The notes beneath the pieces were generated by a model. The model saw nothing but the letters and a program-made list of their open reading frames with translations, had not been told where the DNA came from and did not search any database. DNA of 10,000 bases, from NCBI RefSeq assembly GCF_020217005.1, contig NZ_JAIWOI010000099.1, forward strand, positions 1 through 10,000, written 5' to 3'. The position numbers and the translations under genes were made by a program. This DNA comes from Rheinheimera sp. (GTDB lineage Bacteria > Pseudomonadota > Gammaproteobacteria > Enterobacterales > Alteromonadaceae). Below, piece by piece: positions 1 to 7,824 of the stretch; position 1 is the stretch's first letter, and every line of letters starts with the position of its first letter.

Positions 1-254
<254 letters not shown>

Positions 255-273
255 CAGGAAATAAAGTGACGGA

Positions 274-302
274 ATTTTATCACCCTACCTGAAAGATGTC
301 CC
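274..302 (-). promoter_or_regulatory. Probable sigma70 promoter of lpdA (extended -10)
   Basis: On the minus strand, GGGACA (302-297, 4 of 6 to TTGACA) is separated by exactly 17 bp from TAAAAT (279-274, 5 of 6 to TATAAT), and the -10 carries the TGn extension (TGA immediately before it). Transcription would start near 267, giving a leader of about 65 nt before the lpdA ATG. An independent lpd promoter is established for E. coli, where E3 is needed by more than one complex, so the position makes sense. Seen in sequence; activity is inferred. Confidence 0.6.
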
Positions 303-314
303 GTATCTTTTCAG
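289..314. repeat. Dyad overlapping the lpdA -35 element
   Basis: Plus-strand CTGAAAGAT (289-297) is the inverse complement of ATCTTTTCAG (305-314) apart from one extra T, around a 7-bp centre. The dyad lies 31 bp after the aceF stop and covers the proposed lpdA -35 (297-302). It may be an operator for a repressor of lpdA, or an RNA hairpin at the aceF 3' end; it is not GC-rich and has no adjacent U run, so a terminator is less likely. Confidence 0.4.
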
Positions 315-344
315 AGCACGACACAACTTTCGGGCTTGCCTTTG

Positions 345-1967
345 TTACATAATGATTTGACGGATATCCGCCAGATAAGATGCCAGAGTCGCAGTAAAAC
401 GCGCCGCTAAAGCACCATCAATCACCCTGTGGTCGTAAGACACAGACAAAGGCACCATCAGGCGTGGTTCAAACTCTTTGCCATTCCACTTAGGTTTAAT
501 ATCAGATTTTGATACACCCAAAATAGCCACTTCAGGCGCATTGACGATAGGCGTAAAGGCCGTACCACCAATACCACCTAAACTAGAGATGGTAAAACAT
601 CCACCCTGCATATCTGCAGACGTCAGTTTGCCTTCGCGGGCTTTGGCTGAAATATCCTGCAGCTCACGGGATAATTCAATAATGCCTTTTTTGTTCACAT
701 CACGCACCACAGGCACCACTAAACCATTAGGTGTATCAACAGCTATACCTAAGTGGACGTATTTTTTCAGGATCAGGCTGCCGCCATCTTCAGACAGCGA
801 ACTGTTGAAGGTCGGGAACTCTTCTAAAGCTTTGGCTACCGCCTTCATAATAAAGACCAACGGGGTGTACTTCACGCCCATTTTCTTCTTATCAGCCAGC
901 GCGTTTTGTTCTTTGCGGAACTCTTCCAGACCAGTGATATCCGCTTCATCAAACTGAGTCACATGAGGAATACGCACCCAGTTGCGGTGTAAGTTAGCAC
1001 CGGATAACTTCTGAATACGGGACAGTGGTTTCTCTTCCACAGCGCCAAATTTGCTGAAGTCCACTTTTGGCCAAGGGATTAAATCAAAGCCAACGCTGTT
1101 ACTACTGCTGGTGACATTGCCTTTGCCTGACGCCACTTGTGCAAGAATGTTTTTCACATAATTTTGCACGTCTTCGCGCTGCACACGGCCTTTGCGGGCA
1201 GTACCAGTGACCTTGCTTAAATCGACGCCAAATTCACGGGCTAAACGACGCACCACAGGAGAGGCATGAGCATAAGCCTGGTTTTCGGTAAATTCGTTTG
1301 CAGGAGCAGATGCCGCTGCAGCCACAGCTGAGGCTGCAGGCGCAGGAGTTGCTACCGGAGCTGGCGCAGCTACAGTAGCCGGAACTGCTACAGCTGCAGC
1401 GGCTGGAGCACTGCCAGCCACTTCAAATACAAAAACTGAAGAGCCAGTTTGTACTTTGTCGCCCACTTTGACTTTGATTTCTTTGACAGTACCGGCAAAA
1501 GGCGCAGGCACTTCCATTGACGCTTTATCACCTTCCACCGACAGTAGCGATTGGTCAGCAGCAACAGTGTCGCCGACTTTCACCATCACTTCAGTCACTT
1601 CAACGGCGTCGCCACCAATATCAGGCACCTGAACTTCTTTTAACTCCGCAGCTGCAGGAGTGGCAGGAGCAGCAACCGGAGCTGGTGTTGCCACTGGTGC
1701 AGGAGCCGCAGCGGCTGGCGCTGCAACAACAGTACCTTCAGCTTCAAATACCATAATCAGCGAGCCGGTTTTTACTTTATCACCAGCTTTTACTTTGATC
1801 TCTTTAACAATACCAGCCTGAATAGCTGGCACTTCCATAGAAGCCTTGTCGCCTTCTACCGATAACAATGACTGGTCCAGTGCAACTTTGTCGCCCACCT
1901 TCACCAGTACTTCTGTAACTTCAACTTCATCCGCACCTATGTCCGGCACATGAATTTCAATCGTCAT
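345..1967 (-). CDS. aceF: Pyruvate dehydrogenase complex dihydrolipoyllysine acetyltransferase (E2)
   Basis: This 540-residue protein is the core of the pyruvate dehydrogenase complex: it takes acetyl groups from E1 on swinging lipoyl arms and transfers them to CoA. Domain order is visible: lipoyl domain 1 (about residues 2-76, lipoyl Lys41 in GDKAS), an Ala/Pro linker (about 79-107), lipoyl domain 2 (about 109-184, Lys148 in GDKAS), a second Ala/Pro/Val linker (about 185-223), the peripheral subunit-binding domain (about 232-271, with [16 protein letters not shown]), and the acyltransferase domain (about 305-540) with the catalytic DHRVIDG motif (His513, Asp517). E. coli AceF has three lipoyl domains and about 630 residues; this one has two, which explains the shorter length and is common in other genera. 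The ATG is preceded by AGAGGA at good spacing, and the gap to aceE is only 11 nt, with the ribosome binding site touching the aceE stop, so the two are co-transcribed and probably translationally linked. Confidence 0.98.
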   Translation of the reverse strand: MTIEIHVPDIGADEVEVTEVLVKVGDKVALDQSLLSVEGDKASMEVPAIQAGIVKEIKVKAGDKVKTGSLIMVFEAEGTVVAAPAAAAPAPVATPAPVAAPATPAAAELKEVQVPDIGGDAVEVTEVMVKVGDTVAADQSLLSVEGDKASMEVPAPFAGTVKEIKVKVGDKVQTGSSVFVFEVAGSAPAAAAVAVPATVAAPAPVATPAPAASAVAAAASAPANEFTENQAYAHASPVVRRLAREFGVDLSKVTGTARKGRVQREDVQNYVKNILAQVASGKGNVTSSSNSVGFDLIPWPKVDFSKFGAVEEKPLSRIQKLSGANLHRNWVRIPHVTQFDEADITGLEEFRKEQNALADKKKMGVKYTPLVFIMKAVAKALEEFPTFNSSLSEDGGSLILKKYVHLGIAVDTPNGLVVPVVRDVNKKGIIELSRELQDISAKAREGKLTSADMQGGCFTISSLGGIGGTAFTPIVNAPEVAILGVSKSDIKPKWNGKEFEPRLMVPLSVSYDHRVIDGALAARFTATLASYLADIRQIIM

Positions 1968-1978
1968 GACAAATCCTC

Positions 1979-4645
1979 TTATGCGTACAGTGGGTTAGTT
2001 TTATTGGTGTCGATACCAAAACGGGCAATGGCGTCCGCGACTAACTGCTTATCGATTTCACCACGTTTTGCCAGTTCACGTAACGACGCCAACACTATGT
2101 AGCCCGCGTTCACTTCGAAGTGACGACGCAGATTTTCACGGCTGTCAGAACGGCCAAAACCATCTGTACCCAGAACTTTATAAGACACCGCAGGTACAAA
2201 AGAGCGCACCTGGTCAGCATAATTTTTAATATAGTCAGTGGCTGCAATAGCAGGAGCTGTACCCATCACTTTGGCAATGTAAGGCACTTTTTCTTCCGCC
2301 ATAGGGTGCAGCATGTTGTAACGTTCGCAGTCCTGACCATCACGGGCCAGTTCGTTAAATGAAGTCACAGAGAATACGTCTGAGCCTACGCCATAGTCTT
2401 CACTTAAGATTTCAGCGGCTTTACGCACTTCGTTCATGATAGTGCCGCTGCCTAACAGCTGAACTTTGGCTTTCTCACCGATATGGCTTTCCAGTTTATA
2501 GATACCACGACGAATACCTTCTTCAGCACCAGCTGGCATAGCCGGGTGATGGTAGTTTTCGTTCATCACTGTGATGTAGTAGTAAATATTTTCCTGATCA
2601 GCACCGTACATACGACGGATACCGTCCTGAATAATCACCGCCAGCTCATAAGAGTAAGTCGGGTCGTAGGAAATACAGTTAGGTACTGTGCCCGCCAGAA
2701 TATGGCTGTGACCATCTTCGTGCTGTAAACCTTCGCCGTTTAATGTGGTGCGGCCAGCTGTAGCACCTAACAGGAAACCACGGGCTTGCTGATCGCCTGC
2801 TAACCAGGCCATATCACCGACACGCTGGAAACCAAACATGGAGTAGTAGATATAGAATGGGATCATCGGCAGATCGTTAGTGCTGTATGACGTAGCAGCG
2901 GCGACCCATGACGCCATAGCGCCTAGCTCGTTAATACCTTCCTGCAATACCTGACCAGAAGTTTCTTCTTTGTAGTAAGACACCACAGCGCGATCTTCCG
3001 GCGTGTAAGTCTGGCCACGAGGGTTATAAATACCAATCTGACGGAACAAACCTTCCATACCAAAAGTACGGGCTTCGTCGGCAATAATTGGCACAATTTG
3101 CTGGCCGATGTTTGGATCTTTCAGCAGTACGTTTAATGAACGCACAAAAGCCATAGTGGTCGAAATTTCACGTTTTTGCTCTTCCAGCAGAGGCTCAAAT
3201 GCGTTCAGTTCTGGCAGAGTAAGTGACTTAGTGAAGTTCGGTAAACGCACTGGTGTGTAACCATTTAAAGCATTACGGCGGGCATGCAGGTACTGATGTT
3301 CAGGCGAACCTTCAGGCAGTTGAATATAAGGCAGGCTTTGTACATCTTCTTCGCTGATGTAATCTTCCAGACCCAGACGCTTGCGAATTTGCAGCACATG
3401 AGTCATGTCCATTTTCTTCACCTGGTGAGCAATGTTTTTGCCTTCAGCCGCTTCACCCATGCCATAACCTTTAATGGTTTTGGCCAGGATCACAGTAGGA
3501 CGACCTTTAGTTTCCTGCGCCGCTTTAAAGGCAGCATATAACTTAGAAGGTTCATGACCACCACGTTTTAACGCGAAGATTTCCTCGTCTGTCATGTCAG
3601 CCACTAAAGCTGCCGTTTCAGGGTAACGACCGAAGAAATGCTGACGCACATAAGCACCGTCTTTGGCTTTGTACGTCTGATAGTCACCATCTACAGTTTC
3701 GTTCATTAACTGCAGTAACTTGCCTGTGGTGTCTTTAGCCAACAGCTTGTCCCAGCCACTGCCCCATACCACTTTAATTACGTTCCAGCCAGCGCCACGG
3801 AATAAACCTTCCAGTTCCTGAATGATTTTGCCGTTGCCCATCACAGGGCCATCTAAACGCTGCAGGTTACAGTTGACCAGGAAACACAGGTTATCCAGCT
3901 TTTCACGGGCAGCAAAAGATAAAGAACCACGGCTTTCCGGCTCATCCATCTCGCCGTCACCTAAGAAGGCATACACGCGTTGTGCACTGGTATCTTTTAA
4001 ACCACGACCATCTAAATACTTCAGGAAACGGGCCTGATAAATAGACGTAATCGGACCTAAGCCCATAGATACGGTCGGGAATTGCCAGAATTCTGGCATT
4101 AATTTAGGGTGTGGATAAGAAGATAACCCTTCACCACCCACTTCCTGACGGAAATTGTCCAACTGATCAGCGGTTAAACGGCCTTCGACAAAAGCACGGG
4201 CGTAGATACCCGGAGAAATATGGCCTTGGTAATACACCAAATCGCCGCCGTCTTTTTCATTAGGCGCACGGAAGAAGTGGTTAAAACAGGTTTCGTAAAA
4301 CGCAGCTGAAGACTGGTAAGAGGCCATGTGGCCGCCTAAATCCAGCTCTTTTTTCGATGCGCGCAGCACTATCATAATAGCGTTCCAGCGGATCACTGAG
4401 CGGATGCGTTTTTCCAGATTCACATCACCTGGATAAGCAGGTTCCTGCTGTGGCGGAATAGTATTGATGTAATTGGTGGTTACGCCGGTCGGCATATCCA
4501 CACCGTCCAGGCGAGCCTGTTCCAGCACTTGTTCTAACAGGAACTGAGCGCGCTCTACACCTTCGGTGCGAACCACAGATTCAAGAGCCTCTAACCATTC
4601 TTTGGTTTCGAGCGCGTCGATGTCAATCTTATTGACTTCAGACAT
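1979..4645 (-). CDS. aceE: Pyruvate dehydrogenase E1 component, homodimeric type
   Basis: The product (888 residues; E. coli AceE is 887) decarboxylates pyruvate with thiamine diphosphate and reductively acetylates the lipoyl groups of AceF. It is the long, single-chain E1 type typical of gammaproteobacteria rather than the alpha2beta2 type. The ThDP/Mg motif runs from [10 protein letters not shown] (229-238) to NCN (258-260). Active-site histidines sit in GGHMASY (His106) and YYQGHISPG (His142), at the same numbers as in E. coli. Further conserved blocks include QEGINELGA (568-576) and the [12 protein letters not shown] loop. The ATG at 4645-4643 has AAGGA about 9 nt upstream. It follows pdhR by 68 bp on the same strand and precedes aceF by 11 bp, so it belongs to the PdhR-controlled operon. 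No truncation or missing active-site residue is seen. Plus-strand reading frames inside it are shadows. Confidence 0.99.
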   Translation of the reverse strand: MSEVNKIDIDALETKEWLEALESVVRTEGVERAQFLLEQVLEQARLDGVDMPTGVTTNYINTIPPQQEPAYPGDVNLEKRIRSVIRWNAIMIVLRASKKELDLGGHMASYQSSAAFYETCFNHFFRAPNEKDGGDLVYYQGHISPGIYARAFVEGRLTADQLDNFRQEVGGEGLSSYPHPKLMPEFWQFPTVSMGLGPITSIYQARFLKYLDGRGLKDTSAQRVYAFLGDGEMDEPESRGSLSFAAREKLDNLCFLVNCNLQRLDGPVMGNGKIIQELEGLFRGAGWNVIKVVWGSGWDKLLAKDTTGKLLQLMNETVDGDYQTYKAKDGAYVRQHFFGRYPETAALVADMTDEEIFALKRGGHEPSKLYAAFKAAQETKGRPTVILAKTIKGYGMGEAAEGKNIAHQVKKMDMTHVLQIRKRLGLEDYISEEDVQSLPYIQLPEGSPEHQYLHARRNALNGYTPVRLPNFTKSLTLPELNAFEPLLEEQKREISTTMAFVRSLNVLLKDPNIGQQIVPIIADEARTFGMEGLFRQIGIYNPRGQTYTPEDRAVVSYYKEETSGQVLQEGINELGAMASWVAAATSYSTNDLPMIPFYIYYSMFGFQRVGDMAWLAGDQQARGFLLGATAGRTTLNGEGLQHEDGHSHILAGTVPNCISYDPTYSYELAVIIQDGIRRMYGADQENIYYYITVMNENYHHPAMPAGAEEGIRRGIYKLESHIGEKAKVQLLGSGTIMNEVRKAAEILSEDYGVGSDVFSVTSFNELARDGQDCERYNMLHPMAEEKVPYIAKVMGTAPAIAATDYIKNYADQVRSFVPAVSYKVLGTDGFGRSDSRENLRRHFEVNAGYIVLASLRELAKRGEIDKQLVADAIARFGIDTNKTNPLYA

Positions 4646-4664
4646 ATCAAAGTTTCCTTAATCA

Positions 4665-4686
4665 GTTCCACGCCAGAGTGCGGAAC
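4665..4686 (-). repeat. Small intercistronic hairpin between pdhR and aceE
   Basis: In the 68-bp pdhR-aceE gap, minus-strand GTTCC (4686-4682) pairs with GGAAC (4669-4665); a G-U and a C-G pair can extend this to about 7 bp around an 8-nt loop. It starts about 28 nt after the pdhR stop and ends about 20 nt before the aceE start. There is no U run. It could be a processing or stability element that lets aceE mRNA differ in amount from pdhR mRNA; that role is inference. Confidence 0.35.
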
Positions 4687-4713
4687 ATTAACAGTTAAAA
4701 AGTATGCTTACGC

Positions 4714-5475
4714 TCATTCACTCTGTTGCGAACGTCTGAGCGAGCGTTCAATGCGTGAGCGCTCCCGATCGGCTTCCAGCAATGCCTCTTCGATAAAGGC
4801 CAAATGGCTGTTGCTGGCTTGCCGGGCTTGCTCCGGCTCGCCATTGATTACTGCTTGCATCAGGCTATGCCTGTGCGAATTCAGCTGGCTCACTATGCCT
4901 TCCTTTTGCCGCAAAACCTCGAGGTTTAACTTGATGTTTTGCTCCACCAGCGGCGTTAAGCCGCGCACCAAATGCAAAAGCACCACATTGTGCGATGCTT
5001 CTGCTACCGCCGAATAAAACTGGCCAACAGACCGCGCTTCAGCGTCTAAATCCTGTCGCTGCTGAGCAGCACAAATCTCTTCGTAACGTTGTTTAATCAA
5101 CTCATAGTCAGCTTGTGTACCGCGCAAAGCGGCGTAATAAGCACAAATGCCTTCTAAAGCATGACGAAACTCCAGTAAATCAAACTGTGACTCAGGGTGA
5201 CGACCAATCAGAGCAAATAACGGATCTGTTAAACCTACTGCAAGATTTTCACAGACATAAGTGCCACCGCCCTGTCGACGATTGACTAAACCTTTGGCTT
5301 CGAGTTTCTGAATAGCTTCACGTAAGGATGGACGGGAGACATCAAATTGCAATGCAAGTTCACGCTCAGGCGGTAACTTTTGTCCTGGCATAAAAGTACC
5401 TTCCAGCAGCATATGCTCCAGTTGCTGGACTATTTGATCGGACAATTTAGCGGGTTTGATTCTCAGACTGGACAT
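4714..5475 (-). CDS. pdhR: Pyruvate-responsive GntR/FCD repressor of the pdh operon
   Basis: The product is the transcription factor that represses its own operon and releases DNA when pyruvate is bound. From the ATG at 5475 it has 253 residues (E. coli PdhR has 254) and aligns along the whole length: a GntR winged helix-turn-helix (about 9-76, with LPPERELALQFDVSRPSLREA and the RRQGGGTYV wing) and a C-terminal FCD ligand domain (about 90-232, with HALEGICAYYAALRG and EASHNVVLLHLVRG). An in-frame ATG exists at 5562, but I reject it: the extra 29 residues have no counterpart in PdhR, the extension contains the PdhR operator, and the 5562 ATG directly follows the likely -10. The 5475 start has AAGGTGG just upstream. 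First gene of pdhR-aceE-aceF(-lpdA), 68 bp before aceE. Autoregulation through the box at 5530-5546 is strongly suggested. Confidence 0.97.
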   Translation of the reverse strand: MSSLRIKPAKLSDQIVQQLEHMLLEGTFMPGQKLPPERELALQFDVSRPSLREAIQKLEAKGLVNRRQGGGTYVCENLAVGLTDPLFALIGRHPESQFDLLEFRHALEGICAYYAALRGTQADYELIKQRYEEICAAQQRQDLDAEARSVGQFYSAVAEASHNVVLLHLVRGLTPLVEQNIKLNLEVLRQKEGIVSQLNSHRHSLMQAVINGEPEQARQASNSHLAFIEEALLEADRERSRIERSLRRSQQSE

Positions 5476-5477
5476 GT

Positions 5478-5484
5478 CCACCTT
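5478..5484 (-). promoter_or_regulatory. Ribosome binding site that fixes the pdhR start
   Basis: Minus-strand AAGGTGG lies 2 nt before the ATG at 5475-5473 (core AAGG at a 5-nt spacing). It is the best Shine-Dalgarno match in the leader and supports the shorter 253-residue PdhR over the in-frame ATG at 5562. Confidence 0.7.
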
Positions 5485-5529
5485 AATCAGAAGTCTTATT
5501 ATCCTGGCAAACTCAACAGACAACTTGTC

Positions 5530-5546
5530 AATTGGTCTTACCAATT
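5530..5546. promoter_or_regulatory. PdhR operator (box 1) in the pdhR leader
   Basis: The plus strand reads AATTGGTCTTACCAATT, a perfect 7-bp-arm palindrome around the centre CTT. On the operon strand it is AATTGGTAAGACCAATT, identical to the known E. coli pdhR operator as I recall it (AATTGGT-AAG-ACCAATT, placed at about +11 to +27). Here it would fall near +10 to +26 of the proposed promoter, the same geometry. It lies 54 bp before the pdhR ATG. This is a near-certain autoregulatory site. Confidence 0.93.
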
Positions 5547-5562
5547 CGTTTTGATGCGGCAT

Positions 5563-5591
5563 AACTTAGCAGAAAGGAAGCAAACTGTAAA
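5563..5591 (-). promoter_or_regulatory. Candidate pdhR-aceEF promoter
   Basis: On the minus strand, TTTACA (5591-5586) and TAAGTT (5568-5563) are separated by 17 bp, and the -10 has an extended TGn (TGC). The hexamer match is modest for the -10. The strongest support is position: a start near 5555 places PdhR box 1 at about +10, as in E. coli. A competing pair, TTGACA (5531-5526) and GATAAT (5503-5498), has better hexamers, but the 22-bp spacer is too long. Confidence 0.5.
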
Positions 5592-5674
5592 TTAAACTGC
5601 GGGATTATGCGACCAAAGCGGATAAATAATTAGAGTAAAAGCTCGATAAAAAACCAGCAAAAGTAAGGGAAATA

Positions 5675-5691
5675 AATTGGTCTTACCAACA
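5675..5691. promoter_or_regulatory. Second PdhR operator (box 2), upstream
   Basis: The plus strand reads AATTGGTCTTACCAACA. Its first 15 bases are identical to box 1, including the CTT centre; only the last two differ. Its centre is 145 bp upstream of box 1, behind the proposed promoter at about -120 to -136. A 15-of-17 match including both TTGGT/ACCAA half-sites is very unlikely by chance, so PdhR binding is probable. Whether it helps repress by looping or controls something else is inference. Confidence 0.8.
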
Positions 5692-5732
5692 ATACTGGAG
5701 GAGAAGAGTGAAATAAATCCTGATGCTCAATC

Positions 5733-5779
5733 CGGGTTTGCTGCACATTATTACCGGGTAATAATGTGCAGCAAACCCG
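5733..5779. repeat. 47-bp near-perfect palindrome after ampE
   Basis: Positions 5733-5754 are the exact inverse complement of 5758-5779 (22-bp arms), with CGG between them; counting C5755-G5757 as paired, the whole 47 bp is symmetric around one base. The arms begin CGGGTTTGCTGCACAT. It lies 7 nt past the ampE stop. As RNA it is a very strong hairpin, but neither strand has a U run next to it, so it is not a standard intrinsic terminator. It may stop or protect the 3' end of ampDE mRNA, or be a genome-wide palindromic repeat (REP/MITE-like). Between here and the pdhR start no gene is seen. Confidence 0.85.
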
Positions 5780-5786
5780 ACTCTGG

Positions 5787-6674
5787 TTAACCCAACCAGC
5801 CTGACAAGGTAAGCACTGCGACTAACGCAAGAAAAAACAGCACGTTACGCTTAGCTAATTGCACCATGCATGCGGTTTCTTCGGCACAATTATATGAATC
5901 ATCAGGCAAGGGTTCGGCGGCTTTGGCCACTGTGGTAATCACAGTCGCCGAAGGACTGCTGAAATCCCCCAAAAAGGTCAGCAACGCAGCAGAAGCACGG
6001 GAAAAATGGCCAACCAAAGCCAGGCCCACACCAAACAAGCGCGCTGGAACCCAATCGGCCCAGAACATCAGTTGCTGAAATACAGCGGGAATAGCTGGCG
6101 CCTCAGCAACAAATTCAGCATTGTCACTTTGTTCTTCAGACAGTTTCATTGGCTGCTCCCAACTGGCAGGTTCATTTAACTGGCGCAACAAAGCATAGGT
6201 AATAGCGCCGGCTCCACCTAAAATGGCAAACCAGAATAAGACGGCGGCGTAATAGCGGAAATTCAGCCACACTAAACGCTGGCCATAACTCAAGTCAGTA
6301 TCGGTCAACCCAGCATCAGCGCTTAACTGCTGCATAGTTAAAAAAGCAGCTTCGTTGTCCGCCCTTTCGCTGGCATTTAAATACTGTTTATACAACTGGC
6401 GATAATGCCAACAGCCAATACACACCAACAACACCAAAGTATTCAGCACCAAAGTGACCAGACTGCTTCCAATGAACCACAGCAGCGCTGCGTACAAAAT
6501 ACCTGGCAATAACACCCACAGATATTGGCCTTTGCTGTCCTCTGAAATTTTAGACAATCCAGAACTGTGGCTCAGAGACAGGTATTTTTTGGCATAAAAC
6601 AAAAACTGCCACGCCTCACTGCGAACCGCCAGTCGTTCAATAATTAAGGCGATAAGCATACTGATCAAGGTCAT
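5787..6674 (-). CDS. ampE: AmpE-like inner-membrane protein
   Basis: This is a 295-residue integral membrane protein of the AmpE/CobD-like family (E. coli AmpE has 284), encoded with AmpD in the beta-lactamase regulatory locus; its biochemical role is not settled, a sensory or transport role having been proposed. Hydrophobic stretches lie at about 1-12, 51-88 (probably two segments), 138-163 and 277-294. Conserved family blocks are the start (MTLISMLIALIIERL), the segment WLNFRYYAAVLFW (136-148) and DWVPARLFGVGLALVGHF (207-224), followed by FLGDF. The region about 165-195 is hydrophilic and acidic. The ATG at 6674 directly abuts the ampD stop (TAA at 6677-6675), and its ribosome binding site AAGGAG, 9 nt upstream, lies inside the last ampD codons, so translation is coupled. 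Assignment comes from both sequence and context. Confidence 0.93.
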   Translation of the reverse strand: MTLISMLIALIIERLAVRSEAWQFLFYAKKYLSLSHSSGLSKISEDSKGQYLWVLLPGILYAALLWFIGSSLVTLVLNTLVLLVCIGCWHYRQLYKQYLNASERADNEAAFLTMQQLSADAGLTDTDLSYGQRLVWLNFRYYAAVLFWFAILGGAGAITYALLRQLNEPASWEQPMKLSEEQSDNAEFVAEAPAIPAVFQQLMFWADWVPARLFGVGLALVGHFSRASAALLTFLGDFSSPSATVITTVAKAAEPLPDDSYNCAEETACMVQLAKRNVLFFLALVAVLTLSGWLG

Positions 6675-7223
6675 TTATCTATTCTCCTTTAACGCAGATT
6701 GATAACGGTTCCAGTCAAAAGACGGACCAGGATCGGTTTTCCGACCCGGTGCAATCTGCTGATGTCCCACAATACGATCCGTTGTGATAGCCGGAAAGTC
6801 TTGCATCAATTGTCTGGTTAACAGCACCAGACTTTGGTACTGCGCATCGGTATAAGACTGATGCTCAGTGCCTTCTAACTCTATTCCTATCGAAAAATCG
6901 TTACAGTTTTGTCGCCCTTCAAACTCAGAGACCCCGGCATGCCAGGCTCTGTATTGAAAAGGCACATACTGTCGGACAGTACCATTTCTGAATACAACAC
7001 AATGCGCCGAAACACGGACTCCGGCTAAATCAGCAAAACTTTCATCGGCACTAGTATCTAAAACGCCCATAAACAAATCATCTATGTAACTATTGCCAAA
7101 CTGGCCCGCCGGCAAACTAATGCAATGGATCACCAGCAAACTGATTAGTGTGTCTTGTGGCCTCAAGTTCCAATGCGGACTTGGACGCAGCTCAAGCTCT
7201 ATCGGAGCCTGTTGTTGATTCAC
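6675..7223 (-). CDS. ampD: 1,6-anhydro-N-acetylmuramyl-L-alanine amidase
   Basis: AmpD is a cytoplasmic zinc amidase (amidase_2/PGRP fold) that cuts the anhydroMurNAc-L-Ala bond of recycled muropeptides; its loss induces AmpC where AmpR is present. Conserved stretches are PSPHWNLRP, LLVIHCISLPAGQFG, RVSAHCVV, RAWHAGVSEFEGR, NDFSIGIELEG and GRKTDPGPSFDW. Zinc ligands are His33, His154 and Asp164, with catalytic Glu115 and Lys162, counted from the GTG at 7223. This start gives 182 residues (E. coli 183) and the same numbers as E. coli for the last three sites. The frame stays open upstream to an ATG at 7310 (211 residues) and a TTG at 7322, but that part resembles no AmpD region and would overlap the divergent gene starting at 7301. 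No strong ribosome binding site marks any choice, so the start is uncertain. It is translated with ampE, which begins on the next base after its stop. Confidence 0.95.
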   Translation of the reverse strand: MNQQQAPIELELRPSPHWNLRPQDTLISLLVIHCISLPAGQFGNSYIDDLFMGVLDTSADESFADLAGVRVSAHCVVFRNGTVRQYVPFQYRAWHAGVSEFEGRQNCNDFSIGIELEGTEHQSYTDAQYQSLVLLTRQLMQDFPAITTDRIVGHQQIAPGRKTDPGPSFDWNRYQSALKENR

Positions 7224-7300
7224 CTGAAAATCCCGTTTTTGCAAATGCGCTTCATGCTCGGTTAAGCTGGTGCCTTTATTGTCAACCCTGAGACTTTGGA

Positions 7301-7819
7301 ATGCAAGCATCTGACAATACAACTAAATTAGGCAGGTTATTTAGCTGGATCAGTTGGCTGCTGTTACTGGGGCTGTTGTATTGGTTTTTTGAAGAACAGA
7401 TTTCGTTACAAATAAATCCCAATCAGCAATTGCAGAGCCACATTGGCAGCGGCGGTGAAAAAGTCACCGTATTAAAGCGCAACAAGGCAGGTCACTACGT
7501 CGGCACTGCACTTTTTAATGGGATCCCCATGGAATTTATGCTCGATACCGGAGCTACTGTAGTTGCAGTTTCAGAACAGGCCGCACTGAAGCTAGGCATG
7601 GCAAGAGGCCAAAAGTATCAGGTCAGCACAGCTAACGGTCCGGCTGCTGCATACGATAGTCAGCTCGACAGCTTACAGCTGGGTGATATTGTATTGACCA
7701 AAATACGCGCCAGTATTACCCCTGGCTTGCATGGCACTGAGATTTTGTTAGGCATGAGTGCACTAAAACAATTAGAATTCAGCCAACAACAGGATGAGCT
7801 GAAGCTAATCCAACACTAA
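7301..7819 (+). CDS. Membrane-anchored retropepsin-like aspartic protease (clan AA, TIGR02281-like)
   Basis: The 172-residue product has one N-terminal membrane anchor (about residues 13-30, LFSWISWLLLLGLLYWFF), a spacer, and a single retropepsin-like domain (about 62-170). The catalytic motif is LDTGAT (81-86, Asp82), followed by the typical VVAVSEQAALKLGM; the distal conserved motif is EILLGMSALKQLEF. One DTG per chain means it should act as a homodimer, like retroviral proteases. With the Lys/Arg-poor side of the anchor, the domain probably faces the periplasm (inference). Substrates of these bacterial proteins are mostly unknown. The ATG at 7301 is the only plausible start, because an in-frame stop lies at 7289-7291, yet it has no proper ribosome binding site. 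It is divergent from ampD and 46 bp before nadC on the same strand, so it may share a transcript with nadC. Confidence 0.87.
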   Translation: MQASDNTTKLGRLFSWISWLLLLGLLYWFFEEQISLQINPNQQLQSHIGSGGEKVTVLKRNKAGHYVGTALFNGIPMEFMLDTGATVVAVSEQAALKLGMARGQKYQVSTANGPAAAYDSQLDSLQLGDIVLTKIRASITPGLHGTEILLGMSALKQLEFSQQQDELKLIQH

Positions 7820-7824
7820 TTTAA

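Noticed and set aside
478..957. Plus-strand 159-codon open frame inside aceF
   Set aside because: It is antisense to the conserved catalytic domain of AceF, has no recognisable domain and no ribosome binding site, so it is a shadow. The same holds for the plus-strand open frames inside aceE, pdhR and ampE.
5498..5531. TTGACA (5531-5526) with GATAAT (5503-5498) as the pdhR promoter
   Set aside because: The hexamers are good but the spacer is 22 bp, well outside the usual 16-18. The TTGACA overlaps the operator edge. The pair at 5591-5563 has a 17-bp spacer and fits the known operator position.
5708..5716. Plus-strand GTG-AAA-TAA preceded by GGAGGAG, looking like a minimal two-codon ORF
   Set aside because: The purine-rich stretch is striking, but no promoter or downstream plus-strand gene is present (ampE and pdhR are on the other strand). 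Chance is the better explanation.
7280..7285. Minus-strand TTGACA upstream of ampD as a -35
   Set aside because: No acceptable -10 hexamer follows at 15-18 bp.
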